Shown here in pieces: positions 21,986-31,530 of a DNA stretch of 64,000 bases. The stretch spans positions 62,001 to 126,000 of the forward strand of contig NZ_JAHFZF010000008.1 of assembly GCF_018619435.1 (NCBI RefSeq), read 5' to 3'. Source of the DNA: Rhodoferax sp. U11-2br. GTDB taxonomy: Bacteria > Pseudomonadota > Gammaproteobacteria > Burkholderiales > Burkholderiaceae_C. A program made the translations under genes and the position numbers. Within the stretch, counting starts at the first letter, position 1. Each line of letters opens with the position of its first letter. The notes below the pieces were generated by a model. That model had not been told where the DNA came from. It saw nothing but the letters and a program-made list of their open reading frames with translations, and ran no database searches.

Positions 21986-22045
21986 TATAAAAAATAGAGC
22001 TACTAGCCCTTATTTTATAAGGGCTAGAGGCCAATTTTTTATCAA
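21986..22045 (+). repeat. Dispersed palindromic repeat, copy 1
   Basis: This is the best-preserved copy of a ~60-nt intergenic repeat. The core is a perfect 10-bp inverted repeat, CTAGCCCTTA (22003-22012) and TAAGGGCTAG (22018-22027), with a 5-nt loop. It is flanked on the left by ATAGAGCTA, and on the right by AGGCCAATTTTTTATCA. It sits between lpdA and zapE, both minus strand, abutting the lpdA stop codon. It may act as a 3'-end hairpin for the lpdA transcript, but the U-run is about 9 nt from the stem. Confidence 0.8.
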
Positions 22046-23473
22046 TCAGAAGTTCAGGGTGCGTTTATCCACCGCCAGCGCTGCTTCCTTGGTCGACTCA
22101 CTCAAAGACGGATGAGCATGGCAAATGCGGGCAATGTCTTCGCTGCTGGCACGGAATTCCATGGCCATCACACACTCGGCGATCAGCTCGCTGGCCATCG
22201 GGCCAACGATGTGCACGCCCAGGATCTCGTCGGTCTTGGCATCTGCCAGCATCTTGACCATGCCGGTGGTGTCCCCCAACGCCCGCGCACGGCCATTGGC
22301 CAAGAACGGGAAGGTGCCCGCCTTGTAAGCCACACCATCGGCCTTGAGCTGCTGCTCGGTACGCCCGACCCAGGCAATTTCGGGACTGGTGTAGATCACC
22401 CACGGAATGGTCTGGAAGTTGACATGCCCATGCTGACCAGCAATGCGCTCGGCCACGGCCACGCCCTCTTCTTCCGCTTTGTGCGCCAACATCGGGCCCC
22501 GCACCACATCACCCACCGCCCAGACGCCGGGCAGGTTGGTCTTGCAGTCGGCATCCACCACAATCGCACCGCGCTCGTCGAGCTTCAGGCCCACGGCCTC
22601 GACGTTCAGTCCGGTGGTGTTGGGCGAGCGACCGATCGAGACGATGAGTTTGTCCACCTCCAGCGTCTTGGCTTCACCCTTGGCGCTGGTGTAGGTCACC
22701 GTTACACCCTTTTTGCTGGTCTTGATCTCACCGACATTGACGCCAAGCTCGATCTTCAGACCCTGCTTGTCAAAGGCTTTTTTGGCTTCTTTGGCAATCT
22801 GCTCGTCCACCACCCCCAGCAGGGTTGGCAAACCTTCCAGAATCGTGACATCGGTGCCCAGGCGGCGCCAGACTGAGCCCATCTCCAGGCCAATCACACC
22901 GGCACCAATCAGCCCGAGCTTCTTTGGCGCGGCATTGATGCGCAAGGCCCCGTCGTTGGACAGGATCAGTTCTTCGTCAAACGGTGTGCCCGGCAGTGCA
23001 CGGGCGTTCGAGCCAGTGGCCACAATGATGTGGCGACCCACAATGGTTTCTTCGGTGGCACCTGCCACCTTGATCTCATACCCGTCGGCGCTGGCTTTGA
23101 CAAAGGAGCCGCGGCCATGGAAGAAGCTGACCTTGTTCTTCTTGAACAGGTATTGGATGCCATCGTTATTCTGTTTGACCACCGTGTCTTTGCGTGCCAC
23201 CATCTTGGCGACATCGATACTCAGACCCTTGACGGTGATGCCATGGTCGGCAAAGTGATGGCTGGCCTGCTCATAGTGCTCTGAGGATTGAAGCAGTGCC
23301 TTGCTCGGGATACAACCCACATTGGTGCAGGTGCCGCCCAGCGCCGGACCACCCTGGCTGTTTTTCCACTCATCCACACAGGCCACGTTTTGGCCCAACT
23401 GGGCGGCACGGATGGCCGCAATGTAGCCACCAGGGCCGCCACCAATCACGATCACATCAAACTGTTTGCTCAT
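22046..23473 (-). CDS. lpdA: Dihydrolipoyl dehydrogenase (E3 of 2-oxoglutarate dehydrogenase)
   Basis: E3 reoxidises dihydrolipoyl groups of the E2 subunit with FAD and NAD+. The FAD-binding motif [14 protein letters not shown], the redox-active disulfide in [13 protein letters not shown], the NAD-binding [13 protein letters not shown] and the C-terminal HAHPSLSE with the catalytic His are all visible. Length is 475 aa. ATG 23473 has an AAGGA ribosome-binding site. It is the last gene of the odhA-odhB-odhL unit, 147 nt after sucB. Confidence 0.97.
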   Translation of the reverse strand: MSKQFDVIVIGGGPGGYIAAIRAAQLGQNVACVDEWKNSQGGPALGGTCTNVGCIPSKALLQSSEHYEQASHHFADHGITVKGLSIDVAKMVARKDTVVKQNNDGIQYLFKKNKVSFFHGRGSFVKASADGYEIKVAGATEETIVGRHIIVATGSNARALPGTPFDEELILSNDGALRINAAPKKLGLIGAGVIGLEMGSVWRRLGTDVTILEGLPTLLGVVDEQIAKEAKKAFDKQGLKIELGVNVGEIKTSKKGVTVTYTSAKGEAKTLEVDKLIVSIGRSPNTTGLNVEAVGLKLDERGAIVVDADCKTNLPGVWAVGDVVRGPMLAHKAEEEGVAVAERIAGQHGHVNFQTIPWVIYTSPEIAWVGRTEQQLKADGVAYKAGTFPFLANGRARALGDTTGMVKMLADAKTDEILGVHIVGPMASELIAECVMAMEFRASSEDIARICHAHPSLSESTKEAALAVDKRTLNF

Positions 23474-23539
23474 AAAAATTCCTTTTTGCGTTCATGAGGC
23501 ATCCATTCACAGCGTGCCCTCAGCCAGAAACACCGCGGA

Positions 23540-23620
23540 ACCGGCTTGGCCGGGCCGCTGGTGTTGCCCCTGCAAGGGGCAGGCGTTGCGACACGCAGTG
23601 CGCGAAGCCTGGGGTGTGCT
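23540..23620. repeat. GC-rich palindromic element between sucB and lpdA
   Basis: The 147-nt spacer between sucB and lpdA contains a GC-rich block with a 7-bp inverted repeat TGCCCCT (23565-23571) / AGGGGCA (23575-23581) and a 3-nt loop, followed by a block with ACACGCAGTGCGCGAAGCC. No gene is apparent in it. It resembles a repeat that I have seen between genes in Comamonadaceae, but no second copy was found in this window. It could stabilise the upstream mRNA or attenuate lpdA expression. Confidence 0.4.
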
Positions 23621-24892
23621 TTAAATATCAAACAACAGGCGTGCCGGATCTTCCAGCGCCTCTTTCATGGCCACCAGGCCCAACACGGCTTCGCGGCCGT
23701 CGATGATGCGGTGGTCATACGACATGGCAAAGTAGTTCATCGGGCGTACCACCACCTGGCCGTTTTCAACCATGGCGCGGTCCTTGGTAGCATGCACGCC
23801 CAGAATCGCGCTTTGGGGCGGGTTGATGATGGGGGTGGACATCATCGAGCCAAAGGTGCCGCCATTGCTGATGGAGAAAGTGCCACCGGTCATTTCTTCC
23901 ATGCCCAGTTTGCCGTCCCGGGCCTTTTGGCCAAACTCGGCAATCTTCTTCTCAATCTCGGCAAAACTCATCTGATCAGCGTCACGCAGGATCGGCACCA
24001 CCAGACCACGTGGTGAGCCCACGGCAATACCGATGTCAAAGTAGCCGTGGTAGACGATGTCGGTGCCATCCACCGAGGCGTTGAGCACCGGGAATTTTTT
24101 CAAGGCGTGCACTGCGGCCTTGACAAAAAAGCTCATGAAACCCAGCTTGACACCGTGTTCTTTCTCGAAGCGTTCTTGCATGCGCTTGCGCATGTCCATC
24201 ACCGGGGCCATGTTGATCTCGTTGAACGTGGTCAGGATGGCGTTGGTGCTTTGTGACTGGATCAAGCGCTCGGCAACCCGGGCGCGCAGGCGGCTCATCG
24301 GTACACGTTGTTCGGGGCGACCTGCCAGCTGCGCTGCCAGATTGCTGGCCGGCGCCGCCACTTGAGGCAATAAGGGGGCTGCTGCCTTTGCTGGTGCAGG
24401 CGCAGCAGCTACAGCTTTAGGTGCAGCCACGGCCGCCAGAACATCCCCTTTGGTGACGCGGCCATCCTTGCCTGTACCCGTCACCGAACCTGCAGCCAGG
24501 TGGTTATCCGCCATCAGCTTGGCCGCAGCGGGCATCGCCACACCAGCCATCGCGGTTCCGGCTGGTGCTACCGCTGCGGGTGCTGCGACTGCTGCAGCCG
24601 ACACCGCCGCCATGGCCAGGGTCACTGGCGCCACCACCGCGCCTGCCACACCTTCGGTGTCGATACGGGCAATCAGCTGATCAGCCGCCACCGTGCTGCC
24701 ATCGGCTTGCAGGATTTCGACAATCACACCAGCTGATGGCGCCGGCACTTCCAGCACCACCTTGTCGGTTTCAACGTCGATCAGGATTTCGTCCACGGTG
24801 ACGCTGTCACCGACTTTTTTCTTCCACTGCAACAAGGTGGCTTCGGCCACGGATTCAGACAGTTGCGGGACTTTGACTTCTACGATTGCCAT
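23621..24892 (-). CDS. sucB: Dihydrolipoyllysine-residue succinyltransferase (E2)
   Basis: This is the E2 core of the 2-oxoglutarate dehydrogenase complex. An N-terminal lipoyl domain (residues 1-76, lipoyl Lys in [13 protein letters not shown]) is followed by a long Ala/Val-rich hinge. The E3/E1-binding domain comes next ([28 protein letters not shown]), then a second Ala/Pro hinge and the catalytic acyltransferase domain, with the active site in [14 protein letters not shown]. Length is 423 aa. It lies 55 nt downstream of sucA. Confidence 0.97.
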   Translation of the reverse strand: MAIVEVKVPQLSESVAEATLLQWKKKVGDSVTVDEILIDVETDKVVLEVPAPSAGVIVEILQADGSTVAADQLIARIDTEGVAGAVVAPVTLAMAAVSAAAVAAPAAVAPAGTAMAGVAMPAAAKLMADNHLAAGSVTGTGKDGRVTKGDVLAAVAAPKAVAAAPAPAKAAAPLLPQVAAPASNLAAQLAGRPEQRVPMSRLRARVAERLIQSQSTNAILTTFNEINMAPVMDMRKRMQERFEKEHGVKLGFMSFFVKAAVHALKKFPVLNASVDGTDIVYHGYFDIGIAVGSPRGLVVPILRDADQMSFAEIEKKIAEFGQKARDGKLGMEEMTGGTFSISNGGTFGSMMSTPIINPPQSAILGVHATKDRAMVENGQVVVRPMNYFAMSYDHRIIDGREAVLGLVAMKEALEDPARLLFDI

Positions 24893-24947
24893 GACAATTC
24901 TTTCAAAAAATACTTGAGGACTGCGCTTGTGACTGTGTCAGGCGCGT

Positions 24948-27818
24948 TTATTTGGACAGGACAAAGCCCTTGAGCTTGCCAAACGCACCTTCCACCAGCG
25001 CTTTTTGTTGCTCCTGGTGCAAATGGGCGTAACCAACGGCCGGCGAGGCCGAGGCTGCACGTCCTGAGTAGCCGAGCTTTTGCCCCTCAAGCATGTTTTC
25101 GTGAATGTAGTGCTGCACGTAGAACCAGGCACCCTGGTTTTGCGGCTCGTCCTGTGTCCACACCACCTCGGTGGCATTGGGATACTTCTTGAGCTCGGCG
25201 CCAAACACCTTGTGCGGGAACGGGTAGAGCTGCTCGACCCGGATGATGGCCACGTCATCGGCGCCTTTTTCCTCGCGTTTCTTGGCCAGATCGAAATAGA
25301 CCTTGCCCGAACACACCACCACCCGTTTGACCTTCTCGGCCTTGAGCGCCTTCTGGTCAGGGATGATGGTCTGGAAGCTGCCCTTGGTGAATTCAGACAA
25401 GGGGGACGCGGCATCCTTGTTACGCAGCAGCGACTTGGGCGTGAAGATCACCAGCGGTTTGCGCAGGGTGCGGATCATCTGGCGGCGCAGCACGTGGAAA
25501 ATCTGGCTCGCGGTGGTCGGCTGCACCAGTTGCATGTTGGTGTCGGCCGCCAGTTGCATGAAACGCTCGACCCGAGCTGAGGAATGCTCCGGCCCCTGCC
25601 CTTCGTAGCCATGCGGCAGCATCAGCGTGATGCCGTTGACACGACCCCATTTCACTTCACCCGAGGCGATGAACTGGTCAATCACCACCTGCGCGCCATT
25701 GGCAAAGTCGCCAAACTGGGCTTCCCAGATCACCAGCGTGTTGGGGTCGTTGGAGGCGTAACCGTATTCAAAGCCCAGCACCGCTTCTTCGGACAGGATG
25801 GAGTCGATGACATTGAACGGGGCTTGGTTGTCGGCCACGTTTTGCAAGGGCACATAGGTGCCGGTGTCCCATTTTTCACGGCTTTGGTCGTGAATCACCG
25901 CATGGCGGTGGGTGAAGGTACCCCGGCCGCAATCTTCACCCGACAGGCGCACCGGGTAACCACTGGCCACCAGCGAGGCAAAAGCCATGTGTTCACCCAT
26001 GCCCCAATCCACCGGAATGTCGCCGCGACCCATGGCCGCACGGTCGTCGTAGACCTTTTTGACCAAGGGATGCGGGTTGACGCTGGCGGGGATCACGGTG
26101 ATTTTTTCAGCCAGACGTTTCCACTCTGTCAGTGGGATGGCGGTGTCGCAGACATCGGTCCATTTTTTGTTCAGGTAGGGCGCCCAGTCCACCGCAAACT
26201 TGCTCTTGAAATTGGTCAACACCGGGTCCACCGTGTGGCGGCCAATGTCCATGGCGGCACGGTAGGCCTTGGCCATCTGGTCGCCCAGATCAGCCCCCAG
26301 ACCTTGCGCGGCCAGTTTGTCCGCGTAGAGTTTGCGGGTGCCAGGATGCTGAGCGATCTTTTTGTACATCAGCGGCTGAGTCAGCGCCGGGGTGTCCTGC
26401 TCGTTGTGGCCCAATTTGCGGAAACAAATGATGTCCAGCACCACGTCCTTGCGGAACTCCATGCGGTAGTCCAGCGCCCACTGCATGGCCATCACCACCG
26501 CTTCGGGGTCATCACCGTTGACGTGCATCACCGGGGCTTCGACGCCCTTGACGATGTCGGTGCAGTACAGCGTGGAGCGGTAGTCGCGCGGATCCGAGGT
26601 GGTGAAACCAATCTGGTTGTTGATGATGATGTGCACCGTGCCGGCCGTGGTGTAACCACGGGTTTGTGCCAGCGCCAGGGTTTCCTGGTTGACACCCTGG
26701 CCCGCAAAAGCGGCATCACCGTGCACCAGCACTGGCAACACCTGGCGGCCTGTCGGGTCAGCACGGCGGTCCATACGGGCCCGCACCGATCCTTCCACCA
26801 CCGGGTTGACGATTTCCAGGTGTGACGGGTTAAACGCCAGACTCAAGTGCACCGGGCCACCAATGGTGGTGACATCGGAGCTGAAACCTTGGTGGTACTT
26901 CACGTCGCCGGCGGTCAGTTCTTCCGGGGCGGTGTGGTCAAACTCGGCAAACAGGCCAGCGGGCATCTTGCCCAGGGTGTTCACCAACACGTTCAGGCGG
27001 CCGCGGTGGGCCATACCAATCACAATTTCCTGCACGCCACGCGCACCAGCCTGCTGGATCAGTTCGTCCATGGCTGCAATGAAGCTCTCGCCACCTTCGA
27101 GCGAGAAGCGCTTCTGGCCGACATACTTGGTGTGCAGGAAGCGCTCCAGGCCCTCGGCGGCGGTCAGACGGTCCAGGATGTGTTTTTTCTTGTCGGCATC
27201 AAACTGGGGTTTGCTGCGGACACTTTCCAGCTTTTGTTGCCACCAGCGCTTTTGCGCCTGGTCGGTCACATACATGTATTCGGCGCCGATGGTGCTGCAG
27301 TAGGTCTCACGCAATGCATTCAGAAGATCACGCAAGGTCATGACTTCTTTACCGAAAAACGTATTGCTGGTATTGAAGACTGTTTCGTGGTCGGCATCGG
27401 TAAAACCATAAAACGCCGGGTCAAGCTCAGGAATGTGCTCCCGCTCGGTGCGCTTCAAGGGGTCCAGATCAGCCCAGCGGGCACCCACATTGCGGTAGGC
27501 AGCGATCAACTGCTGAACAGCCACCCGCTTGCGACCCATGTCAGAGTCTGCGCCGCTGGCCACCACAACCCGGCTGACGCCTTGTTTGGCGCGTTCGGCA
27601 AATGCGTTGATGACCGGTTGGTGCGGCACGTCGCGGGCATTGCTGCCGTCTACCGCAGGCACATGCTGCAACGCGTCGAAATAATCGCGCCAGGTATCGG
27701 GAACACTGCCGGGGTTGGCGAGGTAGTTTTCGTACATCTCTTCGACGTACGGGGCATTCCCACCGAAAAGGTAGGTGTTGGCCTGGTAGGCTTGGTAAAC
27801 CGAGTTGGTCTCACTCAT
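24948..27818 (-). CDS. sucA: 2-oxoglutarate dehydrogenase E1 component
   Basis: E1 decarboxylates 2-oxoglutarate using thiamine diphosphate in the TCA cycle. The N-terminal segment with SVYQAYQANTYLFGGNAPYVEEMY is characteristic. The ThDP site is seen around HGDAAFAGQGVNQETL and NNQIGFTTSDPRDYRST, the pyrimidine-binding half at ILSEEAVLGFEYGYA, and the C-terminal VVWTQDEPQNQGAWFYV is family-typical. The length of 956 aa is standard. It is the first gene of the odhABL unit. The 182-nt region upstream (27819-28000) must hold its promoter; I found no convincing -35/-10 pair, but it contains the palindrome GGTTAGTTAACC. Confidence 0.97.
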   Translation of the reverse strand: MSETNSVYQAYQANTYLFGGNAPYVEEMYENYLANPGSVPDTWRDYFDALQHVPAVDGSNARDVPHQPVINAFAERAKQGVSRVVVASGADSDMGRKRVAVQQLIAAYRNVGARWADLDPLKRTEREHIPELDPAFYGFTDADHETVFNTSNTFFGKEVMTLRDLLNALRETYCSTIGAEYMYVTDQAQKRWWQQKLESVRSKPQFDADKKKHILDRLTAAEGLERFLHTKYVGQKRFSLEGGESFIAAMDELIQQAGARGVQEIVIGMAHRGRLNVLVNTLGKMPAGLFAEFDHTAPEELTAGDVKYHQGFSSDVTTIGGPVHLSLAFNPSHLEIVNPVVEGSVRARMDRRADPTGRQVLPVLVHGDAAFAGQGVNQETLALAQTRGYTTAGTVHIIINNQIGFTTSDPRDYRSTLYCTDIVKGVEAPVMHVNGDDPEAVVMAMQWALDYRMEFRKDVVLDIICFRKLGHNEQDTPALTQPLMYKKIAQHPGTRKLYADKLAAQGLGADLGDQMAKAYRAAMDIGRHTVDPVLTNFKSKFAVDWAPYLNKKWTDVCDTAIPLTEWKRLAEKITVIPASVNPHPLVKKVYDDRAAMGRGDIPVDWGMGEHMAFASLVASGYPVRLSGEDCGRGTFTHRHAVIHDQSREKWDTGTYVPLQNVADNQAPFNVIDSILSEEAVLGFEYGYASNDPNTLVIWEAQFGDFANGAQVVIDQFIASGEVKWGRVNGITLMLPHGYEGQGPEHSSARVERFMQLAADTNMQLVQPTTASQIFHVLRRQMIRTLRKPLVIFTPKSLLRNKDAASPLSEFTKGSFQTIIPDQKALKAEKVKRVVVCSGKVYFDLAKKREEKGADDVAIIRVEQLYPFPHKVFGAELKKYPNATEVVWTQDEPQNQGAWFYVQHYIHENMLEGQKLGYSGRAASASPAVGYAHLHQEQQKALVEGAFGKLKGFVLSK

Positions 27819-28000
27819 ATTCGCTGACTTTCACTCCCCTTCAGGGAGCTTTAGCTGGTTAAAGCTGGGTTAGTTAACCTTCCGCGTCACGGCTTGACCG
27901 TTTGGCGGATGCGACAGTGGCGTTGGAAGGGCCTGCAATCAGTGCGGCATTGTGCCACTGAAAAAGGGCACAACGCGAACACTATTTGATTTGGCTCAAA

Positions 28001-29896
28001 TCAGGCGGAGACCAGATCCTTGATCTGCTGCAAGGCGGCGGGGTCGTCCATGGTGGTCAGGTCACCGGGGTCGCGGCCTTCACACACTGCCGCGATGGCC
28101 CGGCGCAGGCACTTGCCGCTGCGGGTTTTTGGCAACACGGTCACAAAACGTACCCGCGCCGGGCGCGCCACCGCACCCAGATCCCGATCGACCAGCTTGA
28201 AGACCTCGGCCTCCAGCGCCAATGCGCTGGCTTCGTCGGTGATCAGGCTGGCATTTTTGAGCACCGCAAAGGCCATGGCCACCTGGCCCTTGAGCTGGTC
28301 TGCCACCCCCACCACCGCCACCTCGGCAATGTTCGGGTGGGCAGAGATGCTCTCTTCGATCTCGCGAGTGCCCAAGCGATGCCCGGCCACGTTGATCACG
28401 TCGTCGGTGCGGCCCAGGATGAAGTAATACCCGTCGGCGTCACGAATCCCCCAGTCAAAGGTGCTGTAGACCAGACGCCCCGGCACACTCTTCCAGTAAG
28501 TATTGACAAAACGCTCGTCATCGCGCCACACGGTCTGCATACAACCCGGTGGCAATGGGCCTTCCACCGCGACCACACCCTTCTGGTTGGCGCCTTTGAG
28601 TTCCTCGCCGGTCTGGTCGTCGAGCAGCTTGACGTCGTAGCCGTACACCGCCTTGCCAGGGGACCCAAACTTGGAAACCGCTTTTTCCACACCGTTGCAC
28701 AAGGAGAGGATCGGCCAGCCGGTTTCGGTCTGCCAGTAGTTGTCGATGATGGGTTTGCCCAGGCCGGTGCTGATCCACTGTGCAGTGGGTTCGTCCAGCG
28801 GTTCACCCGCGAGGAACAACGCCCGCAAAGAAGACAGGTCGTATTTGGTGAGCAGGGCCGGATCCTGCTTCTTGAGCACGCGCACCGCAGTGGGCGCGCT
28901 GAACATCACGGTGACCTTGTATTTCTCGACCAGGCTCCACCAGATGCCGCCGTCTGGACGCGTGGGCAGGCCCTCGTACATGATGGTGGCCATGCCAGCG
29001 ATCAGCGGGCCATAAATGATGTAGCTGTGACCTACTACCCAGCCGATGTCGCTGGTGGAAAAGTAGGTTTCACCCGCGTTGCCCGCGTAAATGTGTTTCA
29101 TGCTGGCGGCCAGTGCCACACAGTAGCCACCGGTGTCGCGTTGCACCCCCTTGGGTTTGCCGGTGGTGCCGCTGGTGTAGAGCGTGTAGCTGGGGTGGGT
29201 GGCGTCGACCCATTCACATTCCACCACGGTGTTGAGGTTCTTTTCGCGCAGAGCCCCCCATAAATGGTCACGACCAGCTACCAAGTCCATAGCAGCCATA
29301 CCACGGTCCACCAGCAAAACAGCTTCCGGTTTGTACTTGGACAGACGCAGCGCCTCGTCCAGCAAGGGTTTGTAGGGCACCGGTTTGCCGCCGCGCGAAC
29401 CGGCATCGGCACTGACTACCACCTTGGGTTCGGCATCTTCAATACGTGAGGCCAGCGAACCCGACGCAAAACCACCAAACACCACCGAATGGATGACACC
29501 GATGCGGGTGCAGGCCAGCATGGCAAACGCGGCCTCGGGGATCATCGGCATGTAGATCAGCACCCGGTCGCCTTTTTGCACACCCAGGTCTTTCAGAACC
29601 GCCGCCATGCGTTGCACTTCTGCATGCAACTCCCTGAAGGAATAGACTATTTCCTGGTTGGTTTCGGTCGAGACAAAAATCAATGCAGCCTGGTCGGGAC
29701 GCGTTACCAGATGCCGGTCCACCGCGTTGTGGCACAGGTTGGTGATGCCACCGACAAACCATTTGGCAAACGGTGGGTTGCTGTAATCACAAATCTGCTG
29801 TGGCAGCACCTTCCAGTCCACCAACTGTGCTTGTTCGCCCCAAAAACCGTCGCGGTCGGTCAGAGAGCGCTGATGAAAGTCGGCATAGGTGCTCAT
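28001..29896 (-). CDS. prpE: Propionate-CoA ligase (propionyl-CoA synthetase)
   Basis: An ANL-superfamily acyl-CoA synthetase of 631 aa that activates propionate, and possibly acetate, through an acyl-adenylate. The AMP-binding signature YTSGTTGKPKGVQRD, the motif DNYWQTETGWP and the C-terminal catalytic Lys in LPKTRSGKCLRR are present. The N-terminal ACAS domain opens with YADFHQRSLTDRDGFW. Length and the YTSGTTGKPKGVQRD variant favour PrpE over the longer Acs. ATG 29896 has GGAG seven nt upstream. A 7-bp hairpin at 27950-27973 lies downstream of its stop. No prpBCD genes are adjacent. Confidence 0.9.
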   Translation of the reverse strand: MSTYADFHQRSLTDRDGFWGEQAQLVDWKVLPQQICDYSNPPFAKWFVGGITNLCHNAVDRHLVTRPDQAALIFVSTETNQEIVYSFRELHAEVQRMAAVLKDLGVQKGDRVLIYMPMIPEAAFAMLACTRIGVIHSVVFGGFASGSLASRIEDAEPKVVVSADAGSRGGKPVPYKPLLDEALRLSKYKPEAVLLVDRGMAAMDLVAGRDHLWGALREKNLNTVVECEWVDATHPSYTLYTSGTTGKPKGVQRDTGGYCVALAASMKHIYAGNAGETYFSTSDIGWVVGHSYIIYGPLIAGMATIMYEGLPTRPDGGIWWSLVEKYKVTVMFSAPTAVRVLKKQDPALLTKYDLSSLRALFLAGEPLDEPTAQWISTGLGKPIIDNYWQTETGWPILSLCNGVEKAVSKFGSPGKAVYGYDVKLLDDQTGEELKGANQKGVVAVEGPLPPGCMQTVWRDDERFVNTYWKSVPGRLVYSTFDWGIRDADGYYFILGRTDDVINVAGHRLGTREIEESISAHPNIAEVAVVGVADQLKGQVAMAFAVLKNASLITDEASALALEAEVFKLVDRDLGAVARPARVRFVTVLPKTRSGKCLRRAIAAVCEGRDPGDLTTMDDPAALQQIKDLVSA

Positions 29897-30000
29897 GGTT
29901 TGTCTCCGGTGGTGGTATTTGTAGTGAATTCATAATTATGTTGAATGAACTTGCAGCATGCTGACTGCATACCACCCCACTACTACACCAGAGAGCAACG

Positions 30001-30062
30001 AGCTATTTTAGAAATCTATAGCATTCAGCCCAAGTAATACAAGGGCTACAGGCCTATTTGAT
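30001..30062 (+). repeat. Dispersed palindromic repeat, copy 2, overlapping a gene end
   Basis: A diverged copy of the ~60-nt repeat. CTATAGCATTCAGCCC (30017-30032) pairs loosely with AAGGGCTACAGG (30041-30052), then CCTATTTGATCA follows, as in copies 1 and 7. The right end overlaps the 3' end of the isochorismatase-like gene, so the last codons and the TAG stop (30054-30056) of that gene are formed by repeat sequence. Confidence 0.7.
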
Positions 30063-30656
30063 CAATGCCTGAACCGCTTTGAATTGGGGGTGTTCGGCAG
30101 AGCGCAGCCACTCGAACAGCACCATCTCGGTGGTCACCAGCTCGGCACCGGCACCTGCCAGTCGGTCAAAGGCTGCATCCCGGTTGCGCTCGGTACGAGA
30201 GCTGCAGGCGTCAGTCACCACCCACACCTCGAACTCGTCTTCCAGCAGATGCAGCGCGGTTTGCAGCAAACACACATGGGCTTCACACCCGGCAATCACG
30301 ATGCTGCTGCGTTCGGTTGGAGTGTTCGAGGGCTTTTGCAGGTGCTTGGGCAGGCTGCGTGCGTTGCCTGCGGGTGGTTTGACAGGTGGGCGCAACCATT
30401 CACCCAGGCCTTCTTCGACGCCGCTGAACTGCATCTTGGCCAGGGTGCGTTGGCACAGGGCCTTGATCTCCGGGGCGTTTTCGCCTAACTTGGACGGATT
30501 CTGTTCCGTGCCGAGCACCGGCACCTGCAGCAACTGGGCGGCTTGCGCCAAGCGCAGCGCATTGGCCAACACCAGCGGCGCCTCGAAAATAGCGGGCATC
30601 AGCCGTGCCTGGTAATCCACAAGCACGAGTTGGGACAGTTCAGCTTCAAGCAACAT
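30054..30656 (-). CDS. Isochorismatase-family cysteine hydrolase
   Basis: A 200-aa alpha/beta hydrolase of the isochorismatase-like (YcaC/nicotinamidase-type) superfamily. The catalytic triad is visible as D14 (VLVDYQARL), K74 (TLAKMQFSG) and C129 (EAHVCLLQTAL). The substrate cannot be named. There is a Pro/Lys-rich insertion at about residues 88-116 (PPVKPPAGNARSLPK...) that family members do not usually have. The gene starts at ATG 30656 and appears monocistronic. Its C-terminus (QALIK) is written by a copy of the dispersed repeat. Confidence 0.85.
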   Translation of the reverse strand: MLLEAELSQLVLVDYQARLMPAIFEAPLVLANALRLAQAAQLLQVPVLGTEQNPSKLGENAPEIKALCQRTLAKMQFSGVEEGLGEWLRPPVKPPAGNARSLPKHLQKPSNTPTERSSIVIAGCEAHVCLLQTALHLLEDEFEVWVVTDACSSRTERNRDAAFDRLAGAGAELVTTEMVLFEWLRSAEHPQFKAVQALIK

Positions 30657-30797
30657 GGTAGTCTTTCAACAATCGGTGACGGCAATATTAGACCGCAGGA
30701 TTCACACCCTGCGCGACTGCCGACAACTGTCAACCGCCAGAAATTTTGTCAAAGGGATGACAGGTGAAACTGGCCAAAAAATAAAAACTCTTTGATA

Positions 30798-30826
30798 TTC
30801 ATATCGTTACATCGCATTTCTATAAT
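30798..30826 (+). promoter_or_regulatory. Sigma-70 type promoter for the NlpC/P60 gene
   Basis: TTCATA (30798-30803) and a perfect TATAAT (30821-30826) are separated by 17 nt in an AT-rich stretch. Transcription would start near 30833, leaving a ~50-nt leader before the ATG at 30884. A TTGACA at 30847 lacks a good -10 partner. Confidence 0.6.
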
Positions 30827-30883
30827 CAACTTTCATTGAAATTGATTTGACACAAATGCATTTTTGCCAGTAAGCTACCGCCC

Positions 30884-31462
30884 ATGCGTTTTTTTGTCCT
30901 CGTCTCCAGCCTCCTGATCACCGGTGCCGTCCATGCGACGCCAGCTGAAGCTCCCGACGACATCAGCAAATTCCTGGCAGACAAACCTGTTCTGCAGCAT
31001 ATCCAGCAAGCCGGACAAACTGTATCCACCAAGGCGTCGTCACTGGTGGTCAACGCGCTGGGCTTCCTGGGTGTCCCTTACCGCCGTGGCGGAACATCTG
31101 CTGATACCGGCTTTGACTGCAGTGGATTTGTCAAAACCGTGTACGAGGAAACGGTGGGGCTGGTACTGCCACGGGTGGCGGCCCAACAAGCGGCCCAGAC
31201 CGAAAAAGTCGCTCGCGCTGATCTCAAGCCGGGGGACTTGGTGTTCTTCAACACCATGCGCCGCACCTTCAGCCATGTGGGTATCTACATTGGGGACGGC
31301 AAATTTGTGCATTCACCCAAACCCGGTGAAGAAGTTCGCGTCGAAAGCATGAGCATGGCCTACTGGAAGCGTCGTTTTACCGGTGCGCGCCGTGTTTTGA
31401 CCGGTGCAGACGACACGCCAGAGACACCGACAGCGGTGGCCGCAGAGCCTGCCTTGCGCTGA
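30884..31462 (+). CDS. Secreted NlpC/P60 peptidoglycan endopeptidase
   Basis: A C40-family cysteine peptidase expected to cut peptide stems of murein in the periplasm. The signal peptide (RFFVLVSSLLITGAVHA) is followed by a ~35-residue linker and the NlpC/P60 domain. The catalytic Cys79 lies in TGFDCSGFVKTVY, His131 in FSHVGIYIGDGKF, and a third polar residue near H143 (FVHSP). Length is 192 aa. It is preceded by its own promoter and converges with the diguanylate cyclase gene at 31634. Family: Spr/YafL-like; the exact substrate is unknown. Confidence 0.9.
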   Translation: MRFFVLVSSLLITGAVHATPAEAPDDISKFLADKPVLQHIQQAGQTVSTKASSLVVNALGFLGVPYRRGGTSADTGFDCSGFVKTVYEETVGLVLPRVAAQQAAQTEKVARADLKPGDLVFFNTMRRTFSHVGIYIGDGKFVHSPKPGEEVRVESMSMAYWKRRFTGARRVLTGADDTPETPTAVAAEPALR

Positions 31463-31530
31463 ATAGCGCCCCCTCTTCTTTCTTGTCCATCTGGCTCCTG
31501 GCCTATCAGCTGCTTGGCATGGCTTTTTTA

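Noticed and set aside
21986..22045. Repeat family as a MITE or insertion sequence remnant
   Set aside because: I saw no target-site duplications or transposase-like terminal repeats around the copies.
25584..26825. 413-codon open frame on the plus strand opposite sucA
   Set aside because: Low-complexity His/Gln/Val content typical of antisense shadows; sucA on the other strand has all E1 motifs.
27986..29263. 425-codon open frame on the plus strand opposite prpE
   Set aside because: Antisense shadow of prpE, which carries the adenylation and catalytic Lys motifs.
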